Assembly (NCBI GenBank): GCA_022376515.1
Contig: WTXI01000032.1
Coordinates: 248,001 to 312,000, forward strand
Origin: Lactifluus volemus
Lineage: Eukaryota; Basidiomycota; Agaricomycetes; Russulales; Russulaceae
DNA length: 64,000 nucleotides
Direction: 5' to 3'
The notes below the pieces were generated by a model. It did not search any database. It was given only the letters and a program-made list of their open reading frames with translations, and was not told the origin of the DNA. Of the stretch, positions 50,078-61,829 are shown in pieces (position 1 is the stretch's first letter; every line of letters begins with the position of its first letter). A program made the position numbers and the translations under genes.

Positions 50078-51364
50078 ATGTCAACCTCCATCAAACGACA
50101 GCTTAGTCCGTCGCCTTCAACGACACCCAAAGCACCCAGAGTGATTAAATCCTTGCCAGCATGGTCACCACTTTTGTGTACATTGCCACCAACTTGTCAT
50201 CCCCCAAACCAACCTACCCCATTATCTGACACCCGCGCTCTCGAGGCACACTATGCAACCCACCACGCCCACGTATGTTCCTCCCCAGGCTGTGGTTGTG
50301 TCTTTCCAGATTCCCGTCTGCTAGAGCTTGTGCGTCAATACATCTGTCTCTGGTATCGTTCACCCTTGTCACCCGTGTCTCTTGCAGCACCTTACAGAGT
50401 GCCACGACCCTTTAGCCGCTGTCCGCAAAGAGCGCGGTGAGAATATCGTATGTTTTTTCTTTGCTGCTTCCCGCTACTATGCTAATAACATACCCCTACG
50501 CCAACGCAGTTCGCTTGTCACCTCGTCTCTTGCCACCGCATGTTCGCGACCCCAAAAACAAGGAGGCTCCATCTCATATCTGCACACGCGTACCCAAAGG
50601 AGTACTTCTTTGCTGTCACCAACAAGGGAATTGGCGGCTTGCTCTCTCGCTGGGGCGATGGCGCCAGTCTCCTCCGTGGGCCGTGGCGTCCCCGCGACAC
50701 CGTGACCGAGAACAACAATCAGGGCGATGCAGGTTCTCCGTCTTTATCTGCATCGCAGCACCTGGACTTGGAGGACCATAGCACCGATAATAGCCCCAAG
50801 GAGGTGTCATTTTCTCCCAACTCTGCTTCTGCTTCTGCCGCCGCCGGGCCAGATAAGATGAATGAGGATGGCCCTGGGGGTGAAAATGAGGACGCCGAAG
50901 TAGAGATGCTCACACGTGACGTCTCCGCAATCAGCCTCGTTCCTTCCTCCGTGCGCTTCGGTCGTGGTGGTACTGCGTCGCGCGGCAGAGCCGGTCTTGC
51001 GACGCGCAACGGGCGCCCCGCCGTGCGCCACATGGGTAACCCTCCACATTCAAAAAACCGCACGACGACGGGCAATGCAGACGATGTCAGAGGCCAAGAT
51101 GACCGTATGGGCCAGTCGGACGCTATCGAGCCGGGCGTGGCTGCCATGTCAGATAAGCCCTTGTCGGGGCGTGGGCGGCATGGAAGGGGTAGGGCAGGGG
51201 GCGATAGCAGAGGGGGTGGAGGTGGGGGAAGGGGAATGGGGAGGGCGAGGGGGTTCGTCCCCCCGCCGCCTAGGGCCGGGTTCTTGTTACGTGGAGCCCC
51301 AGGACGTGGTCTCTCTAGGGGATCGATAGCCATGAGGGCAAGGGGGAGAGGTGCGGTCATTTAA
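50078..51364 (+). CDS. C2H2 zinc-finger protein, ZNF511-like
   Basis: Three exons. Exon 1 (from MSTSIKRQLSPSPSTTPKAP) ends inside zinc finger 1: HVCSSPGCGCVFPDSRLLEL is joined across a 60-bp intron to HLTECHDPLAAVRKERGENI. A second intron (about 50450-50510) leads to zinc finger 2, FACHLVSCHRMFATPKTRRL followed by HLISAHAYPKEYFF. This pair of fingers with the H-x3-H and C-x4-C spacing and the short tail resembles eukaryotic ZNF511, a poorly understood nuclear protein. The C-terminal half is disordered and ends in an RGG-rich region (GRGRAGGDSRGGGGGGRGMG) typical of RNA-binding tails. Function in the fungus is unknown. Confidence 0.72.
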
Positions 51365-51841
51365 TTGACACAACTGCAGTTGTCTTGGTCAGGTAGTTCC
51401 CGGTTGTTGTTCTCTGCGTTTTTATTTATTGGTGCATGCCTCTGTACTACAATACCTTAAGATACAAGTTGACCTGTTAAAATGTTGTATTACAAGGGAG
51501 CATGTGCAAGCATTAAGTGACTTGTTTGAGCTATGCACCAACTTTCTCCTGCGCGTGTCTATGCTCCGCTTCCTCCGCCTTGATATGTCACCGGCTTACG
51601 CCACCGGTATTTGCTCTCTCTCATTCGAGCGGGATAGAGCCATTGGGACAGTGCTCGTCCAACGTCAATATCTACTGGTCCTGATGGAACTTGATAGGCT
51701 GCTCACCACGTGCAACGCTGCACATTTCGGCAACACGCGCAACTTGAAGCTTCTAATACACAATACAATGAACGCAACGAAGTACAGGAAGATTCAGTGA
51801 ATCGTTCGAATCATCAATGCAGTGGACTACACATGCTCGCA
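51365..51841. other. Spacer between convergent genes
   Basis: 3' flanks of the ZNF511-like and kinase-like genes. An open frame (51429-51800, +) lacks an ATG at its apparent start and any domain. I see no terminator or RNA feature. Confidence 0.4.
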
Positions 51842-52896
51842 TCATGGATGTAATTCCGGGACGACGGCCCTACGTTTGCGACGTCGTCTAGCATTGCCAT
51901 ATTCATCGAGACCTGTGAAAGGTTTCGCGTTGGATCTAAGAAGCGCATAGACGTTGATGCTTACCGAAATGTGACAGTCCGCTCTGGATGACTATCCCAC
52001 ACGCCGACTGGAGGAGTTTTAGCTTTGAGGAAGGGCAAAGGTCACGGTTGAGCTGGGTAGCCACCGCCACTATGAACGGCATGCCGCGGTCGCAACGGAG
52101 GTAGAAGTTGAAGAACGATTCCGGGAGCACGTTTATGTGCCCGCAGTCTATCAACCAGACCTGCTGGGTCACGGGATCCCAAAGGAAGTTGTCGAGGGTG
52201 ATGTCCGAGTGGGAGAAGACACAGCACTCGTCTCCGAAGGATACTTCGTCCTTGAGCCTTCCGGGCCGACGGGTCAGGGCCTGTCAGGCACTGGTGTGAG
52301 ACGGACGGCGGTCATAAAGGGTGAGGACATACAGCGTTCACATATTTCTCCAAGGCGGCCGCGTTGACGAATGGAAGAGGAGCCTCCTCCATTCCGAAGA
52401 AGCGATGCTGGATGAGTCCTCCGCCCACAGGGCCGATCATGTCCCCATCAGGAAGGGGGCATGCTAGCAGCCAGTTGACGGCCCTGGCAATCGCTACGAC
52501 GGCGGTGGAAGTCCGGTCCTGGCGCTCCTGGTAGGAGAGGCCCGGTTCATCGATCCAGACGCGAAAGGAGGGAGAGTTGATGTGCTCCATGACTAGATAC
52601 GTGGAGCAATCATTATGGAAAACATCGTACACCTCTGGTATCCTGGGCGCGAAGGCGCTGGACCGAGCCTGCTGAAAGAGATACGCCTGGGTGCGAGCCT
52701 CGCTGGCAAGGCTCGGGTTCCCTCGTTTGACGAAGAGAGATTGCACCGCGTAGTTTCCAGGGCCAGGGCGGCAGCTTGCGACGATGTGCTGTTGGGCGTC
52801 CGTCAGCTCCCGGCCGAGAGAACCTATAGCGGTATTCACAGAATGGTCGATGGCGGGAGTTATAATCCCGTAAGATGGTGAGAGGGCGAGAGACAT
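51842..52896 (-). CDS. Aminoglycoside-phosphotransferase-fold kinase-like protein
   Basis: Member of the large fungal APH/choline-kinase-like superfamily; substrates are generally unknown. The start at 52896 (MSLALSPSYGIITPAIDHSV) follows a Ser/Glu-rich stretch that lacks an ATG. An N-lobe lysine candidate is in YAVQSLFVKRGNPSLASEAR, and the hinge is STYLVMEHINSPSFRVWI. An intron (about 52203-52330) leads to FGDECCVFSHSDITLDNFLW, the Brenner/APH catalytic HxDxxxxN, then QQVWLIDCGHINVLPESFF, where the IDCG Asp is the metal ligand. The last exon, after a 55-bp intron, ends in a basic NARRRRKRRAVVPELHP. All active-site positions are intact, so it is probably an active kinase. Confidence 0.72.
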
Positions 52897-53635
52897 GGAT
52901 TCGAGGCTTCCTAGAGACTCGGACTCGGAGGTGGCGGACTCGGACGAGTGCGGTTTTATTAACCGTGGCACCTCAGCGGCTCAGTACTCAGTCACGCCGC
53001 TTTACGCCATATTTCAGACTCCGTTTGACTAGTGGCGAGCGCTAGTACTGTACAGTAAGTGACGCCGTTACTGTAAAGTACCCAAATCTAACATCTAAGC
53101 TTGCCAGGTTTAAACAGGTTTACGCAAATCTAATCGGATCCTCATGTTCCGGCACACCTCGCCCCACTTGGCTGCACATCTTCCACAGGCCATGCCCCAA
53201 TGCCTCACTTCTGCTTGCTCTTCTGCCAGTGGGTCTGAGGCCTGAGAGTCCGGCCTCCATGCCTTTTGGCTCCCGCATCTGTGAGCTGTTATAGAGGCGC
53301 GTAGTGCTACTAGCGCCACCAACTGTCGCCTCATACATACAAATAGTATCTGTCGTACACGGCCACGGTAGTTTCCTCCAGGTGGTGCGCACCTCATGCT
53401 CCACCAACGCGAGCACTGCGGTCGCCAAAGGTCTGAATTGCCACAGCGATGCAAGCCCCGCGGCTACAGCACTAGGAATGGGTATAAAAGCCCCTACCTG
53501 CGAGTTCCCAGTCCTCATCGTCGCCTCTTACCTCTGGTCCAGCGCACTTGCACACCTCGACACCATCTGCAGCTCACAACGTGAGTTTGTTTCCCCCTTC
53601 TCACACCGCGCCAACTCATTCTGCATTCTTGGAAG
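52897..53635. other. Spacer, promoters of flanking divergent genes
   Basis: Between the kinase-like gene (-) and the next gene (+). Repeated TACTGTA/TACAGTA words occur at about 53045-53080. Open frames on the opposite strand are shadows without domain content. Confidence 0.35.
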
Positions 53636-54583
53636 ATGAGATCTCCCAACACCCCCAACAGCACCGACAGCAGCTCTGACCGCGCAACCACCATCTCGTT
53701 CGACAGGCCTAGCCTGTGGACTCCAGACACCCCCGTGGGCCCAGCGCTCGCGCTTCCGGCTCTCTACTCAGCACTCAAGCTTTCCGGCAGCCTGTTCGTC
53801 GAGTTCCTTCGCGTTGGCGACGGCGACGGCAAGAACCATGTCGTATTCAGCGCCCCGCTCAAACCTACCAGTGAACTTGAAGGCTGGGCCCTCGAGATCA
53901 AAAATCTGTCTTACTTTGCCGTGCGCATCAGCATGGAACTTCCCGAAGTGCCCTTCCTCGTCCTTGACGACTCCGAGGTACATTTCCTTTGCCATCCTGT
54001 TTCACCAGCGGCATGATGACTCTTTCCCCAGGATGGAGCCTTCTACAATGAGGACAAGGAAGCCGGAATCGACTACTACCCCGGCGAGTTCACTGTCAAA
54101 TTCCTCCCCTACAATGCTGCGTCTCTGTCCTCGTGTCGCACGCTCAGATTTGACTTCCCCAAAACCGTGACGAACCTCACCCTCGGCGCTTTGATCGACG
54201 TGGCCAAGGATGCAAGCCTCCACAAGTTTGTCTTCCTGCCATATCCTGGTGCGGAGGTCACTTTGTGGAAGGGCTGTCGGGACTTTATGTACGTGCTTCT
54301 TAGGCTCTGCCATCCCACAACATTCACCCGTTTCTTCTCCTCCCTCCCCCTCCTTCTGGGAACGACCTCCAGCTTGCAGTACTGGCTCCTCCTCGTCAAG
54401 AAAGGGATCATCTTCGAGCTGACCACCGACGTCAATAATCCTGAGCACTTGACCGACTGCATCGCGTTCTTCTACAAAGAGGGCGGCGTGAAAGACCGCC
54501 GTCAGGTTGTCGACAAGGGCGACTTCATCCGCTTCAATCGCGATGACGAGGACCCTCGCGTGCGCGCTGCCTACGCCAAGTAG
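53636..54583 (+). CDS. Unknown protein, about 290 residues
   Basis: Three exons, with introns at about 53977-54031 and 54292-54376. It starts MRSPNTPNSTDSSSDRATTI with a Ser/Thr-rich N-terminus, then alternating beta-like and charged segments (LKLSGSLFVEFLRVGDGDG, FSAPLKPTSELEGWALEIKN, GIDYYPGEFTVKFLPYNA, KTVTNLTLGALIDVAKDASL) and ends DFIRFNRDDEDPRVRAAYAK. No signal peptide, membrane segment or family I recognise. The reading frame is clean and splices are canonical, so it is a real gene; the function is not inferable here. Confidence 0.55.
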
Positions 54584-54669
54584 CAGCATATACACCGTGA
54601 CGTTGGGCATCACGCGCACAGTGTAACACACACACGGGTATATATATATCTATTGTACAATAATATCGT

Positions 54670-54703
54670 CCCTCAGTTGGTTATCACGATCACCCACTGA
54701 GGG
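54670..54703. repeat. Hairpin with a degenerate second copy
   Basis: CCCTCAGTTGG at one end and CCCACTGAGGG at the other can pair as a stem of about 10 bp around TTATCACGATCA. A related sequence, TGGTTATCATCGATATCATC followed by CACTGAGGC, recurs at 54781-54809 with only the right arm kept. It could be a decayed terminal-inverted-repeat element or a 3'-UTR structure of the preceding gene. Confidence 0.45.
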
Positions 54704-54873
54704 TAAGTCTCTGCTGCTGCTAAACATATATAACTTCACATCTATAGCTTTATTGTCATACATACCATAATACATATAATTGGTTATCATCGATATCATC
54801 CACTGAGGCTTTAGTAGTAGGGCTGGCACAAAACAAGAGTGCTAGATCAACTAGCTGTGCTAGACTGCCAGTT

Positions 54874-55179
54874 CTAGTAACTTAGCCCTAGCAACTTTCT
54901 GAACTCGCTGATGTCCGACTCAATCATTTCCCAGTCTTTGTAGTCCCGTGATGGGCTGAATTGCAAATATAGGTCCATACTTTCATGAACGTTGCAGAGG
55001 CGTTCGGGGTTGAAGGTAGGTTGAAGATAGATAATGAACAAGCATATTGTATCTCCAAGTCTAGTGGCCCTCGAGAAGTGGATGGAGCAGCCACTCACCC
55101 TACTGTGGTCCTGCAATGAACAATGAAAATTTAGGATAAAATGTATTACAACCGCTTCACAGCGAGTCAGCGGCGACAC
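54874..55179 (-). CDS. Possible last exon of an unknown gene
   Basis: A protein-like minus-strand frame runs HFSRATRLGDTICLFIIYLQ, PTFNPERLCNVHESMDLYLQ, FSPSRDYKDWEMIESDISEF and RKLLGLSY, then a stop. The amphipathic, charged composition argues for coding. The upstream part is unclear, since the open frame begins MSPLTRCEAVVIHFIL without a convincing start context. I do not recognise a family. It may be a terminal exon or a fragment. Confidence 0.3.
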   Translation of the reverse strand: MSPLTRCEAVVIHFILNFHCSLQDHSRVSGCSIHFSRATRLGDTICLFIIYLQPTFNPERLCNVHESMDLYLQFSPSRDYKDWEMIESDISEFRKLLGLSY

Positions 55180-55599
55180 GGAGAACTAAGAGACTAAGAG
55201 AAACAGATCGCGTTCAAGCCAGACAGCACTGCGAGATAACTAATGATTCTGGAAGCGGGAGTGGGGGTGGAGAGCATCAGTTGCAATAAGTAAACGAGAT
55301 GCAGACAATAAAGCCCGAGGACAACAGTAACGCAGCCGTAGTACAGCCAGTGAACACACAACAGTGTACTGCTTAGTTTTATTGTCGTGCCAGATGATGG
55401 TAGACAGAATTGGAAGGGGTACAATCGAGCCGCTGCTGGTTGATTAGCGTACATGTAACTTGAAGGTGCAAATGAATGATTACAATATCGTCACATGAAA
55501 TAAGAATACAATAAATTGGGTGTTTGACATTACAAATAACTGTCCTAAAGTGTACAAACTTTGGGAGGTTTCCATATCTCTACAGTGCATGTGGCGCTT

Positions 55600-56901
55600 C
55601 TACGGCTCCACCCCTTCCCCCTGAATGACTACAGCGGGCGAAAACGAGTCCTCAAACCCGAACGGCTGCACAGGTAAACGCAGAGCGGGCGGCACAAGCC
55701 ACCTGCGCTGTTTCCTGCATGATTCCGCCGGCGCCCATGGCGAAGAAAACTGCAGCTCCACAGGGCCGCTGCCCGACGAATGACGAGGCAAGGGGAGGGG
55801 AGTATGCAAGTATACGGAACCATGAGCGTCTCTGCCCTTCCTGAGCTGAGCACGAGCAGGGATCGAAAATAAAGCGCGAGGGGTGGTTGGGGTGAGCTGT
55901 TGTACAAGCGAAGATGGCACTGGTGGCGTGTTCGAAGGGAGAGGTGATATCGGGATAGAGGCAACCGTTAGGCTTCCCGATGCGCTCACGGTGTCTGACA
56001 GCGCGTCGACTGCGTCAAACTCATCCGCGCCGCTCTCTGTGGCAAGTAACAAGGGTAGACATTCCTGTGCTCGGTCTCGTCTTGGTAGATGACGCCCACC
56101 GGGTCAGTGTAGGTGGCCCCCAGGCGCACTGCGGCATCTGTGCGCGACCCACCGTCAGGAACTGCTTGAGGGCTACCTCCGAATCGAGTGGAAGTGGAAG
56201 CGCACCACGCTCCGCGTAGAGCATGCGCTTTTTGTGAGCAATAAGAAATACCGCAGTGTTAGGGGAGGGAAGTGAGGACAATGGGGGGACTTTCGATGTG
56301 CGGACGGAAGAAGGTGCAGGGAGGTGCGGGTATTTCCAACGGAGCGGGAACGCAGACGAGTGCGGAAGAGGCGCATAAGTCCCCTCTTCTTCGGTGATGT
56401 TGGGGGGAGAGGAGAAATGACCGCCAGCGTGGAGGCTTTGCATTGATGCGTCGAGGAAGTACGAGGTAACTTCATCTTGTCTACAATACTGTACTCTTCC
56501 TTTTCAGCAAGATCGAGAGCAGAGTCGTAAGAAGTGACAGGCAAGGGAACGACAGTGCAAGCGTATCCAGGCGTGCACAGGTTCAGACTGTGGACCTTTG
56601 GGTCGTGTGTTGGCGCGTCAGTAGGAGAGAGGAAGGATACTGAATGTCGGCGGGCGAAACTTGAAGGAGCAAATATCGAAGGGCGGCAGGGGACGGGGGT
56701 GGCAGGTGGGCTGACAGGCGAGGGCGAGCCGGGTGCGACACGTGCTGCCCAGGCGGATATAGCAGATATAGTGCTCGAGCGACGCCGTGTGCTGGTTCGT
56801 ACAGGTGTTGGGGGGTGTGGCACTTTAGATCGAGTCCACGGTGAAGGAGGATGGGCAAGGAAATCGTGATGATACAATTTGGGGGGAATCTGAGAGTTCA
56901 T
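55600..56901 (-). CDS. Unknown Pro/Ser-rich protein with several frame breaks
   Basis: It starts MNSQIPPKLYHHDFLAHPPS. The first 150 residues are Ser/Pro/Arg-rich. The centre reads SIVDQDEVTSYFLDAS only if one C is added near 56479, then ALPLPLDSEVALKQFL continues to DGGSRTDAAVRLGATYTDPV and GVIYQDETEHRNVYP only if one base is added near 56155-56160, then LLLATESGADEFDAVDAL only if one C is added near 56051. After these three single-base repairs it is one continuous protein ending PAVVIQGEGVEP, with a DPVGVIYQDE core that looks structured. No family recognised. The same type of deletion is seen in known genes of this window, so an intact gene is likely. Confidence 0.45.
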
Positions 56902-58328
56902 TGAGGTTCTATTATAACAAATATGCAGAGTGATGGAAGGCTGATAGCATGTCATCAATTGTACCACGGAAGGGCCAACTGGCAAATGAGTTGGCTCACC
57001 GTAACCAAGATTGAAAGACCGCGAAGGACAGAGACAATTACAAAGGTCCGAGTACTATTGTAGAAGTAATTTGCGACGAGTGGATGTATCTGACTTTGAC
57101 TTGAAGTAGAGCAGGAGGTTCGTTACTGTACGAGCGTTAAGGACGTGGTATGAGGCGCACGGTGTTAGCTAGAGAAACTGGAGAGAGTGGAGAACGATGC
57201 TCATCAGGTTTATGAGGAGAGGTCAAGTACAACAGATTATTGAGCAGAGAGCCCAAGGTGGAGACAACAATAGCATGATTCTATTGTCTTCTTCCGCTCC
57301 TTTTTGTCTTGACGCGAACAAAGTAATTGTATGACGCCGCATGGCCACTCTTCGATAGCACCGTATTACCTCCGAAAGATAGTGCCAGGTGACTTCCGCG
57401 GTTGAACCTGACATGTGCAGTTTGAAACCCCGCTCGCACGACTCTTGGTGCAAAGCTCAAAACAGCTGGACACCGTTGAATTATGTCGAACAACCAGAGC
57501 GGCGAGTTCGTGTTTGGCATCTTTCTCTCCCAGATCTCAGACTCTCAGATTGTCAGTTCACAATTAAGGCCTAGTCACGGTCTATTATTTATTGTCTTGG
57601 TCTTCTTTTTGTTCTCTGGCATGACCGGCGTCTATTCTGTGCAGTCCTTTCCAGGTCATGTATTCGTCCCTGTCCGGAAGCCAGTCGTACGCCAAGCTAG
57701 ATTCACAACCCAAAGGGCAATGGTCCGGAGCATTTGACAACGTAAATGTATGCAACGAAAGAGCTTCACAAAATTGCCATGGACTTGTGGTCCCAGGGGT
57801 GAATTTTCCGCACGGTGACTGACAGGACGTGGGTATCAAAAATGTCACTCTTGTTTAGCCATCGACGATGTTTCAATGAACTGGGAAGAGCGTTATGTCC
57901 TTAGCCGTAGGTCACCCAAGCTGGTCGACATCATCCGACGGAAATATCAATTGACTACGATCAAGGCGCTTTAACATGTTCGTGTCTTCACTTCTCGAGT
58001 CATTCCAAGCCCGCTATTGAAGTTTCTTTTCTTCAATCGAGTCGAGATTGATGGTGTCCTTGATACAGTCGGACAGCCGGACAGACACCTGCTGAGAGCT
58101 ATTTTGACATTGAGCCTTGAGCGTTGACTTTATGACAAGGCAAGGACGACACATTTACTATCAACCAGGACGGAGGCGGTATATATTCGGGACTTCGGTA
58201 CCTGACCTAACACCTTAGCTTCAAGCGTGTTCAGCCTTCTGAGACTCGAAACGATCCTCAGGGCATTCAACGCACGTTTATAGCCATACCATATGGTTTC
58301 ACGTGTAGGCTATATTACAGTACAGGTA
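56902..58328. other. Spacer with a possible small spliced gene
   Basis: At 57483 (+) an ATG opens MSNNQSGEFVFGIFLSQISD; a canonical intron (about 57555-57654, GTCAGT to TTCCAG) would join it to VMYSSLSGSQSYAKLDSQPK and a stop at about 57823. The family is unknown, so this is weak. The remainder, including 57840-58290, shows only short open frames. Confidence 0.3.
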
Positions 58329-59100
58329 TCACTCTCTTTCGGCGCGTTCAGCTCGGTCCTTCAGCGCTCGGGACATGGCGTCGAACGCATTCTGAAGCTT
58401 TGTGTTCATGAAGAACCAGAGCAGGTACGCCAACAGCCCCCCATAAAACTCCCAGGTCTCATAGATTATCTTCTGACTTTGTCCAGGGCCGCCATCTCGT
58501 AAGACCTGCCAACGCTCCGCGGTGAGCAGCCAGCGCGCTGGCGTCTGAAAGCGCCAGGCAAAGCGGAAGTTTGCGTTGTCGACATGGGTCACGATCTCCT
58601 CTGCGGTGAAGGATTTCGTTCCCGCGTCATCCATTGTTGGCGGTACGTGTAGTCTTAATTGAAGGAGGCGGCCTGGGGCAGGTTTTTGGGAGAGGAGGGG
58701 AGTTTTGTGGTTGTCGCTGATGACTTGCTGGGTGCGTCTAGTGTGGCACGTGCGGGGTCAAGTCACGGGCTCAGAAAGAGAAGAAGGGAGTACATACATG
58801 TATGGGTTCCTGCTCACAGCTTAGCCGTTAGTGAATATGATGATAGGGAACAACACACCATTCTCCGTAGGAGGCAAAGTCAAGAAGGATGTCCCAAACG
58901 TTTTGCTTTGGAGCGTCGATGGAAACTGAAGATCGAATGGTGAACACAGACTTGGTGGTCAACGTAGGGAGGGAAAGGTTTGGCCTTGACATTATCCGTT
59001 TGGAAGGAAAGGAAGAAATGGCTCGAGACTGCCTGGCCAAGGACTGTGTATATGATAGCACATGGAAGCGAGAAGGGGGCCGAGAGAGTAATGATGACAT
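58329..59100 (-). CDS. SRPBCC/START-like domain protein, mitochondrial?
   Basis: It starts at 59100, MSSLLSRPPSRFHVLSYTQS, an Arg-rich leader that could be a mitochondrial presequence; the alternative Met at 58992 (MSRPNLSLPTLTTK) would remove it. The SRPBCC fold begins FTIRSSVSIDAPKQNVWDIL and LDFASYGEW; an intron joins this to NPYM. The last exon gives FTAEEIVTHVDNANFRFAWR, TAERWQVLRDGGPGQSQKII and YETWEFYGGLLAYLL, with a C-terminal helix ending ALKDRAERAERE. This is the polyketide-cyclase-like ligand-binding family of small fungal proteins; ligand unknown. It is head to head with ABP1, start codons 33 bp apart. Confidence 0.7.
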
Positions 59101-59133
59101 AATACCGAATCGTACCCCTTGTACTCTGTGACC
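59101..59133. promoter_or_regulatory. 33-bp gap between divergent start codons
   Basis: The only sequence separating the SRPBCC (-) and ABP1 (+) ATGs. It is too short for two separate promoters, so transcripts must start inside each other's coding region or one annotated start is wrong (see 58992). Confidence 0.55.
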
Positions 59134-61474
59134 ATGTCAAGTCTACAAGTTAATCTATCAAGCCCTGACATCTCAAAGGCATATCAAGACGTCCTTAACT
59201 CCCGCGGAATAGATTGGCTCATCCTTACCTACGAGAGAGCTTCAAACGACCTCAGGGTCCAGGCCACCGGCAACGGTCTTGAAGATCTCGAGGAAGAATT
59301 CTCTGACGGCAGGTAATCACTTCTCCCATCATACAAGCCCCTCTTATAGAGTGGTAATGGCGGTGATTGTAGGATTCAGTATGCTTTTGCTCGAGTAACG
59401 GATCCGAACGTGCGGCCAATCGTCTCCCTCGAGTCACTTTAGATGCTCACCTCTTCAACAGAGCAAGTTACCCAAGTTCGTGCAGATCAATTGGTGTGGT
59501 GATGGCGTCCCGGAGGCGAAAAAGGGCTTATTCCACACACATTCTTCCGCTGTCGCCCGTTTCTTTCGTGGAACCCACGTCGTGATCAGCGCGCGCAACG
59601 AGGTTCATTACTTTGTCTTTCTTCGCTTTCCCTCCTTCCTGATCTAATTCTAGTCCGATGTCACCCCATCTCTGATCATATCTCGCGTCGAGTCCGCGTC
59701 GGGTGCCAAGTATTCTGCTCATAACGAGACTACGCGCAAGTTCGAACCAATCGCACCGGTTGGTACTAATTACACCCCCGTTGGCAAAGTCGATATTGCC
59801 GCCATACGCAGCGCAGCAGGGCCCGCGCCTCCACAGCCTCCCGTACCTTCTGCTCCACGTCCCTCCGCAGTTATCCCATCTGCACAAGGTTCAACCGTTC
59901 GTACAACCACCGTCGGCAGTACAGCCGCTGCCGCGCGGGTACCTACGGGCACCTGGGATGCGCCGAAGCAGGTCGTCACTGCTACACCTCCGCCTCCGAC
60001 CGCAGTGGCCACTTCGCGTTCCATTCCAGCTCACTCTGCGACTGTTCCTACCTCGAACGTCCCCACCAAGCCCTCTGAAGACGATCGTATTGGCCCCGTC
60101 GTGAGTCACACGATCTATTCGTCTTCCCTATTCTCCGCTCAATTCTTTCATCTCACATAGGGTACGGCCTACACACCCGTGTCACTCCCCCCGCCCAGGA
60201 AATTAAACAATCCATTCGAGGCGCGTACTCAAGCAGCTCTGGCTTCGCAATCAGTTCCTTCTCCGCGCCCTGCAGGGGGTTCCGGTGGAAGGATGACTTG
60301 GAGCGAGCGTCAGGCGCTGGCAAGGAAGCGCGCCGAGGACGAAGAGGCGGCAAGTCGCGCCGCTGCAGCTCCGTCTGCGCCGTCTGCAGGAAGTTGGGGC
60401 GCAGCCGCAGCCGCAGCTAGTATTGGCTCTGCTGCAGCGGTCTCTTGGGAACCCGAGCCTGAGGCTACACCCGACGAAGAGCCCGTGGTACGTGAGCTTC
60501 CTGAAACTCAGCTTGGTAGATTTTTTTTTGAGCCTTGCACTAGCCACCGCCACCGCCACCACCACCACCACCGGTTGCCAGCCGTCCAGCTGAAGCTGAA
60601 CTTGAACCGGAACTATTGGCTCCACCGCCGCCCCCGCCGCCCCCCGCCCCTCCAGTTGCCCCTATCGCTCAGGTTACTCTTTACACCTCGGAACCGGCGA
60701 ATATCTGTCTAATGAACTATTCACAGTTGGCTCATCTGAGTCTACAGGAGCCAGAACCTGAGCCAGAAGCGGTGGCCCCCGTTTCCGCAGCTGGTGATCA
60801 AGCTCTGACAGCTGTCGCTCAGTACGATTATGACGTGCGTTGCGTAAACCAGATTTCCCACTGACCCATCCACCAACACTGTCTGTCAGGCCACCGAAGA
60901 AAACGAGCTGTCACTCGTCGAAGGCGAGCTTATTGTACAGATCGTACAGGAAGACCCAGACTGGTGGTCTGGCACCAGCGCGGATGGCACCCGGAGTGGG
61001 TTGTTCCCCGCGGCGTATGTCGCCCTCGTCGAAGCTCCCGCGGAACCTGAACCAGAGGCGGAGGCCCCCCCTCCACCTCCACCGCCGCCACCACCTCCGC
61101 CGCCGCCGCCGCCGCCAGTCGCACCAACTATCCCTGTTGCACCAGAGCCAGAGCCAGAGCCGGAAACTGCATCCGGGGGCACCTTTGCGATCGCGTTATA
61201 CGAGTACGCAGGGCGATTGTTGGATCTACTTGTCCCTTAGATTGTCTGACTTCCTTTTCTCTCTCTAGTTACGATGCCGGAGAGGATAACGAGCTATCTT
61301 TCCGTGAGGGTGACAGGATCACTGAGATCGAAGCAGCCTCGGAGGAATGGTGGTCAGGGCGCGACCAGCATGGCAACGTTGGGCTGTTCCCAGGTTCGTG
61401 CTTTCTTCACCTGTTGATTGTGAGTGTGGCTGACCTGGAGTTCGGTAGCGGCTTACGTTGAGCTACAGCAGTAA
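59134..61474 (+). CDS. ABP1: Actin-binding protein Abp1/drebrin-like
   Basis: Cortical actin-patch protein that links F-actin to endocytosis and activates Arp2/3. The N-terminal ADF-H domain runs over three exons: LSSPDISKAYQDVLNSRGID, WLILTYERASNDLRVQATGN, FSDGRIQYAFARVTDPN, LPKFVQINWCGDGVPEAKKG and LFHTHSSAVARFFRGTHVVI. A Pro/Ala/Ser-rich linker follows, with charged helix TWSERQALARKRAEDEEAAS, an acidic EPEPEPEA pattern and long polyproline runs. Two C-terminal SH3 domains read AVAQYDYDATEENELSLVEG with DWWSGTSADGTRSGLFPAAY, and ALYEYDAGEDNELSFREGDR with EWWSGRDQHGNVGLFPAAYV. The end is ELQQ. Yeast Abp1 has one SH3; two are typical of basidiomycetes and drebrin-like proteins have one. Confidence 0.92.
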
Positions 61475-61829
61475 ATCAATAGACAGTGTGCCAAAGTTGG
61501 GGGTACAAACCGTAGATTCTGGATTCTGTAAGTCGAATGAAGGAGAAGAAGAATTATCGTTGCCCGATGTTTTTTCCGAGTTCGGGCGGCGGATCAGGCC
61601 TATCAGGCTTTGAGAGTAAACCCCGGGCCTAGTGAGGTACTCGAGTTTGGTTCCCTTACAGTAATGATTGTGTTTATATTATCGAACGCCACATCATTGC
61701 GTCACCATTATATGATCCACGTGTAACTTACCAGATGGACGTCTTCGGTTCCGCCCCGAGGTAAATCGAGGAAGCACACTTGCATCGTCTCTCGCCATTG
61801 CTTTACTGTAACTCACTCCGATAAGGTCA
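61475..61829. other. Spacer
   Basis: ABP1 3' flank and promoter of the following gene. I see nothing beyond ordinary spacer sequence. Confidence 0.4.
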
